From contig NZ_CP042288.1 of NCBI RefSeq assembly GCF_022559625.1, positions 1,994,155 to 2,058,154 of the forward strand: DNA of 64,000 nt, written 5' to 3'. Below, one piece after another: positions 37,522 to 46,001 of this stretch (positions are counted from its first letter, which is position 1; each line of letters begins with the position of its first letter). The notes beneath the pieces were generated by a model. The model ran no database searches. It worked only from the letters and a program-made list of their open reading frames with translations, and was not told the DNA's origin. Source of the DNA: Aquisalinus flavus. GTDB taxonomy: Bacteria > Pseudomonadota > Alphaproteobacteria > Caulobacterales > Parvularculaceae. The translations under genes were made by a program, and so were the position numbers.

Positions 37522-37950
37522 ATGACCATCATCCACCGAACACTGCGCCAAGCGATCAGCCTTGGCGCCCTTGGCAGCCTTGGGCTTGTTGCCTGCTCGC
37601 AGGGCGCCGCGCCGCAACAAGCCGCTCCGTCCGGCGGCGGGCCGGACGCCGAACAGACCCAGCGCGATTTTCCGCCCAAGCCGCAATTCCAGCCGATGGA
37701 GCTGCAGGCCCAGTATCAGGGCCCGTTCGAGGATACGGTCATCCAGCGCTGGCGCGACCCGGTCGATGGCTCGGTCTGCTATCTCTACATCCCGGCGCAG
37801 GTCAGCCGCGAGCGGCGCGAGGATTCGCCCTTCCTCGACTATGGCAGCAACAATATCGGCTCGATCAGCTGCATCACCCAGCAAATGGCCCTGCGCTCGG
37901 TGCCGGCCGGGCAGGCGCCTCAACAGCAGCAACAGCAACCATCCGAATAG
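37522..37950 (+). CDS. small lipoprotein downstream of the adhesins
   Basis: The 142-residue protein has a lipoprotein signal ending 'LGLVACS'. A Gln/Ala/Gly/Pro-rich linker precedes a compact domain with two cysteines: 'DTVIQRWRDPVDGSVCYLYI' and 'GSNNIGSISCITQQ'. The cysteines could form a disulfide in the periplasm. The C-terminus is a polyglutamine tail. The gene lies 36 bases after the second adhesin with GGGGAG before its ATG, so it is probably in the same transcript. Some trimeric autotransporters have dedicated accessory lipoproteins (for example SadB), making that role plausible; I do not recognise a named family. Confidence 0.78.
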   Translation: MTIIHRTLRQAISLGALGSLGLVACSQGAAPQQAAPSGGGPDAEQTQRDFPPKPQFQPMELQAQYQGPFEDTVIQRWRDPVDGSVCYLYIPAQVSRERREDSPFLDYGSNNIGSISCITQQMALRSVPAGQAPQQQQQQPSE

Positions 37951-37981
37951 ACCGGTATCGTCAGTACAGATATGTTTAAAT

Positions 37982-38009
37982 AAAAGGGGCCTCTCGGGGC
38001 CCCTTTTTT
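37982..38009 (+). terminator. bidirectional terminator after the adhesin/lipoprotein transcript
   Basis: AAAAGGGGCC, a five-base loop and GGCCCCTTTTTT form a strong hairpin with a T-run. The A-rich 5' side lets it serve the converging metH-like gene on the minus strand too. Confidence 0.88.
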
Positions 38010-38052
38010 GCAATCCGGCAGGCTTCATCGCTCTGCCGCATCGATCTGCCGG

Positions 38053-39135
38053 TCACCCTGCCATCTTGAACGCTTCGAGGCCGGACAGGCGCATGGTCGT
38101 TTCCAGTTGGGGCACTTCGCGCGGCGCCTTGCCCGTCACCGCCTCGACGAACGCCCTGATATGCGCGGGCGTCGTGCCGCAGCAGCCGCCGAGCACATTG
38201 ATCAGCCCGCTATCGGCCCATTCCTCCAGATGCGTGCGCATGCTTTCCGGCGTCTCGTCATACTCGCCGAACGCGTTGGGCAGGCCGGCATTGGGATAGG
38301 CGCACACGAAAGTGTCGGCGATGCGGGCAAATTCAGCCACGTAAGGCCGCATCAGATCCGGCCCGAGCGAGCAGTTGACGCCGATGGTCAGCGGCCTGGC
38401 GTGGCGCACGGAATTCCAGAACCCTTCCGGCGTCTGCCCCGAAAGCGTGCGGCCCGACTGGTCGGGGATCATCACCGAGATCATCAGCGGCACGCGGAAG
38501 CCGACTTCCTCGAACACGTCCTCCATGGCGAACACCGCCGCCTTGGCGTTGATCGTGTCGGTGATCGTCTCCAGCAGCAACAGGTCGACGCCGCCTTCGA
38601 TCAGGGCACGGACTTCCTCGGCATAAGCCTTGTGCAGCCCGTCGAAATCGATATTGCGCGCGCCGGGATTGTTCACATCCGGCGACAGCGAGCCGGCCCG
38701 GTTGGTCGGGCCCATCGCGCCGGCGACGAAGCGCGGCTTGTCACCGGTGGAGAATTCATCCGCCGCCTCGCGCGCCAGCCGCGCGCCCTCGCGGTTCATC
38801 TCCACCGCGATCTCTTCCATCTGGTAGTCGGCCTGCGCGATCGTGGTCGACGAGAACGTATTGGTCTCGATAATGTCCGACCCGGCCTCCAGATAGGCCT
38901 TGTGCATGCGGCTGATGACATCCGGCCGGGTCAGATTGAGCAGGTCGTTATTGCCCTGCACGTCGCAGTCCCAGTCGGCGAAGCGCTCACCGCGATAGGC
39001 CGCCTCGTCCAGCTTTTCGGCCTGGATCATCGTGCCCGCCGCGCCGTCGAGCACCAGAATGCGGGATTGCAGCGCCTCGAGCAGCTGCTTGTTGCGGGTC
39101 TCGCGGGCGGATCGGTCTGATTGAGCGGCAGTCAT
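38053..39135 (-). CDS. metH: homocysteine S-methyltransferase module of methionine synthase (split MetH)
   Basis: The 360-residue protein equals the N-terminal homocysteine-binding (beta/alpha)8 barrel of MetH: '[19 protein letters not shown]', '[14 protein letters not shown]', '[13 protein letters not shown]', '[19 protein letters not shown]' and '[12 protein letters not shown]' (the CC zinc ligands). Folate, cobalamin and activation domains are absent, and no partner gene is adjacent. Several alphaproteobacteria encode MetH as two polypeptides, so the other half is probably elsewhere. The start at 39135 has AAAGGAGATC before it. A perfect palindrome lies just upstream and probably controls it. 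Confidence 0.9.
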   Translation of the reverse strand: MTAAQSDRSARETRNKQLLEALQSRILVLDGAAGTMIQAEKLDEAAYRGERFADWDCDVQGNNDLLNLTRPDVISRMHKAYLEAGSDIIETNTFSSTTIAQADYQMEEIAVEMNREGARLAREAADEFSTGDKPRFVAGAMGPTNRAGSLSPDVNNPGARNIDFDGLHKAYAEEVRALIEGGVDLLLLETITDTINAKAAVFAMEDVFEEVGFRVPLMISVMIPDQSGRTLSGQTPEGFWNSVRHARPLTIGVNCSLGPDLMRPYVAEFARIADTFVCAYPNAGLPNAFGEYDETPESMRTHLEEWADSGLINVLGGCCGTTPAHIRAFVEAVTGKAPREVPQLETTMRLSGLEAFKMAG

Positions 39136-39158
39136 GGGCGGATCTCCTTTGCCCCGAC

Positions 39159-39180
39159 CATATAAAGAAATCTTTATATG
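39159..39180. promoter_or_regulatory. palindromic operator upstream of metH (SahR-like candidate)
   Basis: Two 10-base arms, CATATAAAGA (39159-39168) and TCTTTATATG (39171-39180), are separated by AA, giving a perfect palindrome 24 bases before the metH start. From memory, sites of this kind are reported for ArsR-family SahR regulators of the methionine cycle in alphaproteobacteria. No regulator gene is in the window, so the assignment is inference. Confidence 0.65.
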
Positions 39181-39303
39181 TGCGCAAGGGCGCACGCAGG
39201 ACTGGCAGGAATGCCTCTCCCCCCGCCTTGCCGCGCTGCGGCGGCGGGTCTAGGTAGAGCCCCAGCGTCCGTTTCTGCCACCACTCCCGACAGGATACTT
39301 CCC

Positions 39304-40545
39304 ATGGGCATGTTCGAGCTGCTCCGCCGGGAGCCGCGTTTCATCGCTTTCGGCTTCATGTACACCTTCGGCTCGTCGGCCGGGCAGACCTTTTTCATCT
39401 CGGTCTTCGTGCCGTCCATCGCCGCGGCGATGGCGCTGAACGATGCGGAATTCTCGTTCATCTATGCCGGGGCGACCATTGCCTCCGCCCTCGTCCTGCC
39501 GCTGCTCGGCAAATTCATCGACCGCACCGACCTGTTCCACTATGGCGCGGTGGTCGGCATCGGGCTGACGCTCGCCTGTTTCTTCACCGCCCTTGCCACC
39601 GGCCCCCTGATGCTGATCGGCGGCATCTTCCTGCTGCGTCTGTTCGGCCAGGGGCTGATGAGCCATACCGCGATCACGGCGGCGGCGCGCTGGTTCGGGC
39701 GCGACCGGGGCAAGGCGCTGGCGCTGACCTCGCTCGGCCATGCCATGGGCGAGGGCCTGCTGCCGGTCATCGCCGTCGCGCTGATCGGGGTGATCGGCTG
39801 GCGCTTCTCCTTCATGCTGTCGGGCCTCTTGCTCGGCCTGCTCGTCGCCGGCACGGCGCTGTACTGGATCAGGGCGCAGGGCGATTTCCGCCGCCCGTTC
39901 CAGCGCGAGGGGGCGAAACCCGCCACCGGCGAGGCCCCCGGCATCCTCTCGATCCCGTGGTTCTGGGCCAATCTGCCGCTCTATATCGCCTCGCCGATGA
40001 TCCTGACCGCGCTGATCTTCCACCAGGGCGCGATCGCCGCGGATCTCGGCAAGACGCTGGAGCTGTTCGCCGCGTCCTTCGTCGTCTTCGCCGCGACCCG
40101 CGTGCCCGGCTCCCTGGTCGGCGGGCCGCTGATCGACCGCTTCTCCGCGCGCTTCCTGATGCCGGTCCACCTCGTTCCGGCGATTGCCGGCATTCTCGTG
40201 CTCATCTTCTGGCATTCGACACTGGCGGTGCTGATCTACATGGCGCTGGCCGGCTTCACCAACGGCCTTGGCGGCACGATCCGCCAGGCGGTGATCGCCG
40301 AGCTGGTCCCGGCGCAGACGCTCGGCGCGGCGCGCTCGCTCACCTCCTCGATGATGGTGCTGTCGACGGCGGCGGGCCCGGCGATCTATGGCGTGCTGCT
40401 GACCGGTCTCGGCATCGTCCCGCAGACCGGCGCGGTCGGTCTGCTATGGATTTCCGCGCTCTATTTCGCAGCCTCCAGCCTGGTCGGCGCGGCAGCGAAC
40501 CGCTTCCTGCCCGCCGGCATCGGCGATGAAGCGGAGGCCATTTGA
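39304..40545 (+). CDS. MFS transporter
   Basis: The 413-residue protein has about twelve membrane helices in two halves, starting MGMFELLRREPRFIAFGFMY. After the second helix comes 'LLGKFIDRTDLFHYG', the G-x-x-x-D-R loop of the major facilitator superfamily, with 'ARWFGRDRGKALALTSLGHA' later in the N-half. It most resembles the oxalate/formate-antiporter or YbfB-like uniporters, but no substrate residues can be named. The start at 39304 is preferred because the hydrophobic protein begins there. It is divergent from metH; whether both share the palindrome is unknown. Confidence 0.85.
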   Translation: MGMFELLRREPRFIAFGFMYTFGSSAGQTFFISVFVPSIAAAMALNDAEFSFIYAGATIASALVLPLLGKFIDRTDLFHYGAVVGIGLTLACFFTALATGPLMLIGGIFLLRLFGQGLMSHTAITAAARWFGRDRGKALALTSLGHAMGEGLLPVIAVALIGVIGWRFSFMLSGLLLGLLVAGTALYWIRAQGDFRRPFQREGAKPATGEAPGILSIPWFWANLPLYIASPMILTALIFHQGAIAADLGKTLELFAASFVVFAATRVPGSLVGGPLIDRFSARFLMPVHLVPAIAGILVLIFWHSTLAVLIYMALAGFTNGLGGTIRQAVIAELVPAQTLGAARSLTSSMMVLSTAAGPAIYGVLLTGLGIVPQTGAVGLLWISALYFAASSLVGAAANRFLPAGIGDEAEAI

Positions 40546-40670
40546 GAACGAGTCTCAGGCGGAACCGGGCGGGGCCGACACCCGTTGCCCGCCCATAAGC
40601 CGATTGACCTTTCAGCCGGCGGGATTAGGTATATCCCATCGGTTTCACCCTAACGAGAGAGGATTATCCC

Positions 40671-41270
40671 ATGTCGATTTCCCTGCCACCGCTTCCGTAT
40701 GCGGAAGATGCCCTGGCCCCGCATATCTCTGCCGAAACGCTGTCCTTCCATTATGGCAAGCACCACCAGGCCTATGTCAACAAGACCAATGACGCGATCA
40801 AGGGCACGCCCCTCGACGACGCCTCGATCGAGGAAATCGTCGTCCAGGCCAAGAAGGATGGCAATCACGGCCTGTACAACAACTCCGCCCAGGTCTGGAA
40901 CCACACCTTCTACTGGGATGGCATGAAGCCCGGCGCCGGCGGCAAGCCGACAGGCGCGATTGCCGAGGCGATCGAAAAGGACTTCGGTTCCTATGAGGAA
41001 TTCAAGGACAAGTTCGCTGCGGCGGGCGCCAACCAGTTCGGCTCCGGCTGGGCATGGCTGATCGCCAAGGGCGGCAAGCTGGAGATCACCAACTCCCCCA
41101 ACGCCGTCAACTATCTCGACGATTCCTCGGTCACCCACCTGCTGACCATGGATGTCTGGGAGCACGCCTATTATCTCGACTACCAGAACGCCCGGCCGAA
41201 ATATATCGACACCTTCCTCGACGAGCTGGTCAACTGGGACTTCGTCAACGAGAACCTTGCCAAGGCCTGA
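40671..41270 (+). CDS. sodB: Fe (or cambialistic) superoxide dismutase
   Basis: SodB removes superoxide in the cytoplasm. The 199-residue length fits the family. Metal ligands are visible in 'HISAETLSFHYGKHHQAYV' (first His), 'QVWNHTFYWDGM' (second His) and 'DVWEHAYYLDYQNARPKYID' (Asp and third His). 'AWLIAKGGKLEITNSPNA' and the Gln-containing 'GANQFGSGWAWL' point to the Fe-type subgroup. AGAGAGGA precedes the ATG. It is a single-gene unit ended by a strong terminator. Confidence 0.95.
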   Translation: MSISLPPLPYAEDALAPHISAETLSFHYGKHHQAYVNKTNDAIKGTPLDDASIEEIVVQAKKDGNHGLYNNSAQVWNHTFYWDGMKPGAGGKPTGAIAEAIEKDFGSYEEFKDKFAAAGANQFGSGWAWLIAKGGKLEITNSPNAVNYLDDSSVTHLLTMDVWEHAYYLDYQNARPKYIDTFLDELVNWDFVNENLAKA

Positions 41271-41290
41271 TTGGCTCAAGGCACAACGCA

Positions 41291-41320
41291 AAAGCCCCGC
41301 CAGACCGGCGGGGCTTTTTT
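41291..41320 (+). terminator. bidirectional terminator after sodB
   Basis: AAAGCCCCGCC, a short loop and GGCGGGGCTTTTTT form a strong hairpin with a T-run 20 bases after the sodB stop. It also lies 18 bases past the stop of the minus-strand hydrolase gene and should serve both. Confidence 0.9.
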
Positions 41321-41338
41321 CGTTCGTGTGGGGCGTTT

Positions 41339-42880
41339 CTAGAACGGCAACACGCAGCTATTGTCCGGCTGCCCGCCGCCCCTGACATATTTCCAGTACG
41401 GCCGGCCATCATAACAGTGCCGCACGAAATTGCCGTTGCGCGCTTCGGGCAGGAAGGCGCCGCCGCGCAGCAGCGCTTCGAGATCGGCGATCGTCACCTC
41501 GCTCTCGACATAGTCGGCATGGTTCACGCCGAAGAAGTTCGACAGGATGCCGGTATTCACATCGGTGATGTCGATGGTCATCGCCTCGTCGAAGATCGAC
41601 GGCCCCAGGTTCTGGTCGACCAGGCCGATGCGGGATTTCGCGTCCTCACCGCCTGACGACCCGAATCCCGGCGTGCGCAAAAAGCGCGAGAACAACACCG
41701 CCTTGTCGTCGCTGGAGGTATAGATCGTCAGCTCACCGACCAGTCCCCGCGCCGGCTCGATCCAGCGCCGGAACAGCTCGCGGTCGAGATCGCCTGCCGC
41801 GAACAGCGAGCGTTCGAAGAACGGCTCCGCATCGCCCTCGATCAGCGCCAGCCGGTTGATCGCCTGGGCTGCCAGCCGCGTGCCCATGGAATGGGCGACG
41901 AGATAGATCTTCGTCTCCTCGCCGACGCTCTCGCGCACCAGCTGCAGGAAATCGGTCAGCGGCGCAACCGAGATGTCAGCATCGTCCTGGTCCGACAGAT
42001 ATTCCAGCGTCGAGCCATTGGCCGGCCAGGAATAGAAGAAGGTCGGCCCGTCATAATCCATGTCGAACTTCATCTGCGCGGCGCGAAACGCGGCAGACCG
42101 GAAGGTGACGTTGAAGCCATGGACGAAGACGAGTGCCGAATTCTCATACTCTGTCGCGGCGGCAAGCTCGGCCCCGACCAGGCGCCTGAACGAGGCCGGG
42201 TCCTGCTCGTCCCAGCCCCAGATCGCGAAATACGCGTCGCGGTCGGCCATGCTCACAGTCTGGTTGGCGTTGGACAGTTTCCTCACCGGCGAGCCCGGCA
42301 TGTTGAGCCGCTCGATCGGCACCGTCACGGTGACGACGCCGAGGGTCGACCGGCCGGCTGCCCGTGTCCCGAACAGGACCTGGCCGGCCTCGCTCGGCTC
42401 TTCATTCCGGTTCGTGCCGAAGAACAGGTCGACGCAATCGAAATTCGTTCCGTAGCCGGAACTGTCGATGCAGGCGCCGCTTGCGGTCGGCCCGGTTCGC
42501 AACGCCGGTTCCATGACTGATTCCGTGGGCGGCGGCGGCGCCGACTCCATCGCCATCTCGGCCTGCGCCTCGGCCTGCGCCTCGGCTTGCGCCCTGGCGC
42601 GCGCCTCTGCCTCTGCCTCTGCCCGGGCAGCGTCCTCGGCGCTCCGGCGCGCTTCGGCTTGCGCCCTTGCCTCCGCCTCCATCTGCGCCTCGTCCTGACG
42701 GGATGGCGCTGGCGCAGGCATGGGCACTGGCGCAGGCATCGGCGCGGGTGCAGCCACGGGCGGTGGCGGGGCCATCGCGACGGGCGGTTCGTCGGACATC
42801 GAACTGCAGGCCGAAACGGCCATGGCGGCAAGTACCGCTATACCGGTCGCGCAGCGGAAGGCATTGAAACTGCCGAGCAT
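41339..42880 (-). CDS. lipoprotein alpha/beta hydrolase of the DUF900 family
   Basis: The 513-residue protein has a lipobox 'AVSACSS' and a Pro/Ala-rich linker. An Ala/Glu/Arg-rich helical segment (about 65-115, 'EAEARARAQAEAQAEAQAEM') follows. The C-terminal ~370 residues are the DUF900 alpha/beta hydrolase: 'DLFFGTNRN' at its start, 'ALVFVHGFNVTFRSAAFR' (oxyanion loop), 'FYSWPANGS' and the nucleophile elbow 'YLVAHSMGTRLAAQA'. It is probably an esterase or lipase on the periplasmic face; substrates of this family are unknown. GAGGGGAAAG precedes the ATG. The helical segment may reach through or along peptidoglycan. Confidence 0.87.
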   Translation of the reverse strand: MLGSFNAFRCATGIAVLAAMAVSACSSMSDEPPVAMAPPPPVAAPAPMPAPVPMPAPAPSRQDEAQMEAEARAQAEARRSAEDAARAEAEAEARARAQAEAQAEAQAEMAMESAPPPPTESVMEPALRTGPTASGACIDSSGYGTNFDCVDLFFGTNRNEEPSEAGQVLFGTRAAGRSTLGVVTVTVPIERLNMPGSPVRKLSNANQTVSMADRDAYFAIWGWDEQDPASFRRLVGAELAAATEYENSALVFVHGFNVTFRSAAFRAAQMKFDMDYDGPTFFYSWPANGSTLEYLSDQDDADISVAPLTDFLQLVRESVGEETKIYLVAHSMGTRLAAQAINRLALIEGDAEPFFERSLFAAGDLDRELFRRWIEPARGLVGELTIYTSSDDKAVLFSRFLRTPGFGSSGGEDAKSRIGLVDQNLGPSIFDEAMTIDITDVNTGILSNFFGVNHADYVESEVTIADLEALLRGGAFLPEARNGNFVRHCYDGRPYWKYVRGGGQPDNSCVLPF

Positions 42881-43095
42881 ATCTTTCCCCTCGATTTACC
42901 CTTGGGCATTTATTGGCCGCAAATATGCCCTTTTCGGGGCACCCGCGCAACGCAGTAACCCGCAAGCGGGCGCTCACTCCGTGGAGGTTAATCTCTCTCC
43001 ATCTTGGCCGGATTCAGCCCTTGCCATAGCCCCCTCCGTGAACTGAAAGCCAGCATCCCGTGTTCTCCCCTAGTTCCTGGAATGGAGAATTGACC

Positions 43096-43956
43096 ATGAA
43101 AAAGATGCTGACAATGACAACCGCCCTGTTCGCCGTTGGCGCCCTCGCCGCCTGTAGTGACTCGACGGACACCGCCGACACCTATGACGACACCGAGATG
43201 GCGGCTGAAAACACCTATGACGAAAGCACCGATACCGAAATGGCATCGATGGATGAGGACACGCAAGGCGGCTATGGCGCGGATGCGACTGTAGCCAATC
43301 CAACCGGCTACAACGCGCCGGGCGATCTGAGCGCGACCGAGCGCCGTGACCTCGAAATGCGCCTCGGCTCCGCCACGACGCCGACCATCGACTATAATGG
43401 CAACACCTATATCACCCATGCGGCGCTCAATGCCCGCGATGTGACGGGTGCTGACGTTATCGGCGAGGATGGCGAGGTCGTTGCCTCGGTCGACGACGTC
43501 ATCGTCGATGCTGACGGGAATGCACAAATGCTGGTCCTGTCTTCCGGCGGCTTCCTCGGTCTCGGCGACAAGCAGATCACCGTCGACTTCGCCCAGGCCA
43601 GTATCGAAATGGACGAGGATGAAGCCCGCTTCGTCACCTCCCTGACCGAGGACGGAATAGATGGCGCCACCGAGTTCGACGAGGCGGCGCTCGGCGCTGA
43701 CATGATGATGGCTTCCGACCTGATCGGCGATGAAGTCATGCTTGGCTCGGTGGATGCCACCGAAACGGCTTCCGTCTATGACCTGATCATGAACACCGAT
43801 GGCAAGACGGAATATGCCGTGCTCAGTACGGGTCTCGGCAGCGATCGCTATCTCGTCGATTTCAGCGCGCTCCAGCCCGGCAATGATGACGAGACATGGA
43901 TGATCGCCATGACACCGGACCGCCTGATGAACGAAGATCGCGTCACCTATCTCTAG
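43096..43956 (+). CDS. lipoprotein with two PRC-barrel-like domains
   Basis: The 286-residue protein starts MKKMLTMTTALFAVGALAAC with a lipobox 'ALAACS'. An acidic linker rich in Asp, Glu, Thr and Tyr follows. Two PRC-barrel-like units are seen, at ~115-165 ('DVTGADVIGEDGEVVASVDD', 'LVLSSGGFLGLGDKQITVDF') and ~205-275 ('MMASDLIGDEVMLGSVDATE', 'YAVLSTGLGSDRYLVDFSA'). PRC barrels often sense or bind partners in envelope and stress settings; no catalytic residues are expected. The start at 43096 is chosen for ATGGAGAATTGACC just upstream. Confidence 0.85.
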   Translation: MKKMLTMTTALFAVGALAACSDSTDTADTYDDTEMAAENTYDESTDTEMASMDEDTQGGYGADATVANPTGYNAPGDLSATERRDLEMRLGSATTPTIDYNGNTYITHAALNARDVTGADVIGEDGEVVASVDDVIVDADGNAQMLVLSSGGFLGLGDKQITVDFAQASIEMDEDEARFVTSLTEDGIDGATEFDEAALGADMMMASDLIGDEVMLGSVDATETASVYDLIMNTDGKTEYAVLSTGLGSDRYLVDFSALQPGNDDETWMIAMTPDRLMNEDRVTYL

Positions 43957-43976
43957 GTCCTGTTTTATCTGCACGC

Positions 43977-44006
43977 GAAAGGCCGCTCCATCGGGGCGGC
44001 CTTTTC
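43977..44006 (+). terminator. bidirectional terminator between the PRC-barrel gene and kdsA
   Basis: AAAGGCCGC and GCGGCCTTTTC arms form a hairpin with a T-run, between the converging ends of the PRC-barrel gene and kdsA. Confidence 0.8.
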
Positions 44007-44028
44007 TTGTTCATGAAGTCCTGTACGC

Positions 44029-44907
44029 CTACTCGGCAAAAAAGTGCAGGTTCTGACGCTGCTTCGTCAGCGCATCGATTTCCTTCAGCTCGATCAGGAA
44101 CTGCTTGAGCAGATGCAGCGGGATCATGTTCGGCCCGTCCGACGGTGCATTGTCCGGGTCGGGATGGGTTTCGGCGAAGATGCCGGCAACGCCGACGGCG
44201 ACCGCCGCCCGCGCCAGTGTCGGCACCATTTCACGCTGGCCGCCCGATGTGCCGCCCTGTCCGCCCGGTTGCTGGACGGAGTGAGTCGCATCGAAAATGA
44301 TTGGCGCGCCCGTGTCCCGCGTCATGGTCGGAATACCACGAAAATCCGTAACCAGAGTATTATAGCCGAAGCTCGCGCCGCGTTCCGTGATCAGCACGTT
44401 CGGGTTCCCGGCATCGGTCACCTTGCTGACGACATTCTTCATGTCCCACGGCGCCAGGAACTGACCCTTCTTGATCTTCACGACCCGGCCAGTCTCGGCA
44501 GCCGCGATCAGCAGGTCGGTCTGACGGCACAGGAATGCCGGGATCTGCAGCACGTCAACGACTTCGGCCACCGGCTTGCACTGGGCCCGCTCATGAATAT
44601 CCGTCAGTACGGGAACACCCAGCGTTTCGCGGATCTCGGCAAATACAGGCAACGCATCATCAAGCCCGACACCACGGGCGGACGACAGGCTGGTGCGGTT
44701 GGCCTTGTCGAAGGAGGTCTTGTAGACGAAGCCGATCCCCAGCTCCGTGGTGATCTCCTTGATCGCGCTTGCCACGTCCAGCGCGTGCTCCCGGCTTTCC
44801 ATGGCGCAGGGGCCGGCGAACAGCATGAAGGGAAGATGGTTACCGATGTTCACATCGCCGGCATCGGCCTTGATGGTCACGGTAGAATTGCCCAATACGG
44901 TACTCAT
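44029..44907 (-). CDS. kdsA: 3-deoxy-8-phosphooctulonate synthase
   Basis: KdsA condenses phosphoenolpyruvate with arabinose-5-phosphate to Kdo-8-phosphate for lipopolysaccharide core assembly. The 292-residue protein shows '[18 protein letters not shown]', '[13 protein letters not shown]', '[15 protein letters not shown]', '[12 protein letters not shown]', '[13 protein letters not shown]' and '[15 protein letters not shown]', all characteristic. The Cys in 'REHA...QCKP' context may signal the metal-dependent class, though that cannot be settled here. It is divergent from kdsD (45024), which makes its substrate, so the pair forms a small Kdo unit. Confidence 0.96.
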   Translation of the reverse strand: MSTVLGNSTVTIKADAGDVNIGNHLPFMLFAGPCAMESREHALDVASAIKEITTELGIGFVYKTSFDKANRTSLSSARGVGLDDALPVFAEIRETLGVPVLTDIHERAQCKPVAEVVDVLQIPAFLCRQTDLLIAAAETGRVVKIKKGQFLAPWDMKNVVSKVTDAGNPNVLITERGASFGYNTLVTDFRGIPTMTRDTGAPIIFDATHSVQQPGGQGGTSGGQREMVPTLARAAVAVGVAGIFAETHPDPDNAPSDGPNMIPLHLLKQFLIELKEIDALTKQRQNLHFFAE

Positions 44908-45023
44908 GATAATCTCCTGAATTCAGGCGCGCCTGACATTCTCGCTCGACAAAAATAATATTCACTATTAACAACCATGTCATTCTCTTTCCAGAACATG
45001 GCCAATTTCGGGGGCCACCCACG

Positions 45024-46001
45024 ATGTCGCAACATATAGAAATTGCCAGGTCCGTTGTCGATATCGAAGCTGATGGATTGCGCAGGCTCGGCGACCTGTT
45101 GACCCCCGGACAAGACAGCCCGCTTGCCGCCGCCTTTATCGACACCATCGACCGGATCAAGGCCTCAAGGGGCCGCGTCATCGTCACCGGCATGGGAAAA
45201 TCCGGGCATATCGCCCGCAAGATCGCCGCGACCCTGGCCTCCACCGGCCAGCCGGCCAGCTATGTCCATCCCGGCGAGGCGAGCCATGGCGATCTCGGCA
45301 TGATCGGCCGGGAAGACGTCGTCATCGCCCTGTCCAATTCCGGGGAAACGCCGGAACTGCGCGATATCATCGGCTATTGCTCGCGCTTCGGCATTCCGCT
45401 CATCGCCATCACCTCGGGGGCGGACTCCTCCCTCGCCAAGGCGTCGGACATCATTCTCCTGCTGCCGCCAGCCAGGGAGGCCTGCAGCGAGACCCGGGCG
45501 CCGACAACCACGACGACCATGTCGCTGGTGCTCGGCGATGCCCTCGCCGTCACCCTGTTGCGCGAACGCAGCTTCTCGGCGGAGGATTTCCAGACCTATC
45601 ACCCGGGTGGCAAGCTCGGCGCGACCCTGCGCAAGGTTTCCGACCTGATGTCGGCCCGCTCGGCACTGCCGCTCTGCGCGCCCGAGACGAGGATGGACGC
45701 GGTCATCTCGGAAATCACCCGCCACGGGCTCGGCTGCGTCGGCATTATCGACGAGGACGGCCTGCTGGTCGGCGTCATCACCGATGGCGATATTCGCCGC
45801 CATGTCAGCAGCGCCATGCTCTCCGAACCCGCGCGCAGCGTCATGACAAAGAGCCCGATCACGATCGCGCCGGACTCGCTCGCCGCCGAGGCGCTTCACA
45901 TTCTCAGCAGCAAGCACATCACCGCGCTATTCGTCTGTGTAGAGAGAAAACCGGTCGGCCTCCTGCATGTCCATGACTGCCTCGATGCAGGGGTCATCTG
46001 A
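45024..46001 (+). CDS. kdsD: arabinose-5-phosphate isomerase (KpsF/GutQ type)
   Basis: This enzyme converts ribulose-5-phosphate to arabinose-5-phosphate, the KdsA substrate. The 325-residue length is standard. An N-terminal SIS domain shows 'VIVTGMGKSGHIARKIAATL', 'GEASHGDLGMI', 'ALSNSGETPELRDII' and 'RAPTTTTTMSLVLGDALA'. Then 'FHPGGKLGA'-type 'YHPGGKLGATLRKVSDLM' and two CBS domains (about 205-325) follow. It is head-to-head with kdsA across 116 bases, suggesting a shared regulatory region. Its 3' end overlaps the converging hydrolase gene by eight bases. Confidence 0.95.
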   Translation: MSQHIEIARSVVDIEADGLRRLGDLLTPGQDSPLAAAFIDTIDRIKASRGRVIVTGMGKSGHIARKIAATLASTGQPASYVHPGEASHGDLGMIGREDVVIALSNSGETPELRDIIGYCSRFGIPLIAITSGADSSLAKASDIILLLPPAREACSETRAPTTTTTMSLVLGDALAVTLLRERSFSAEDFQTYHPGGKLGATLRKVSDLMSARSALPLCAPETRMDAVISEITRHGLGCVGIIDEDGLLVGVITDGDIRRHVSSAMLSEPARSVMTKSPITIAPDSLAAEALHILSSKHITALFVCVERKPVGLLHVHDCLDAGVI

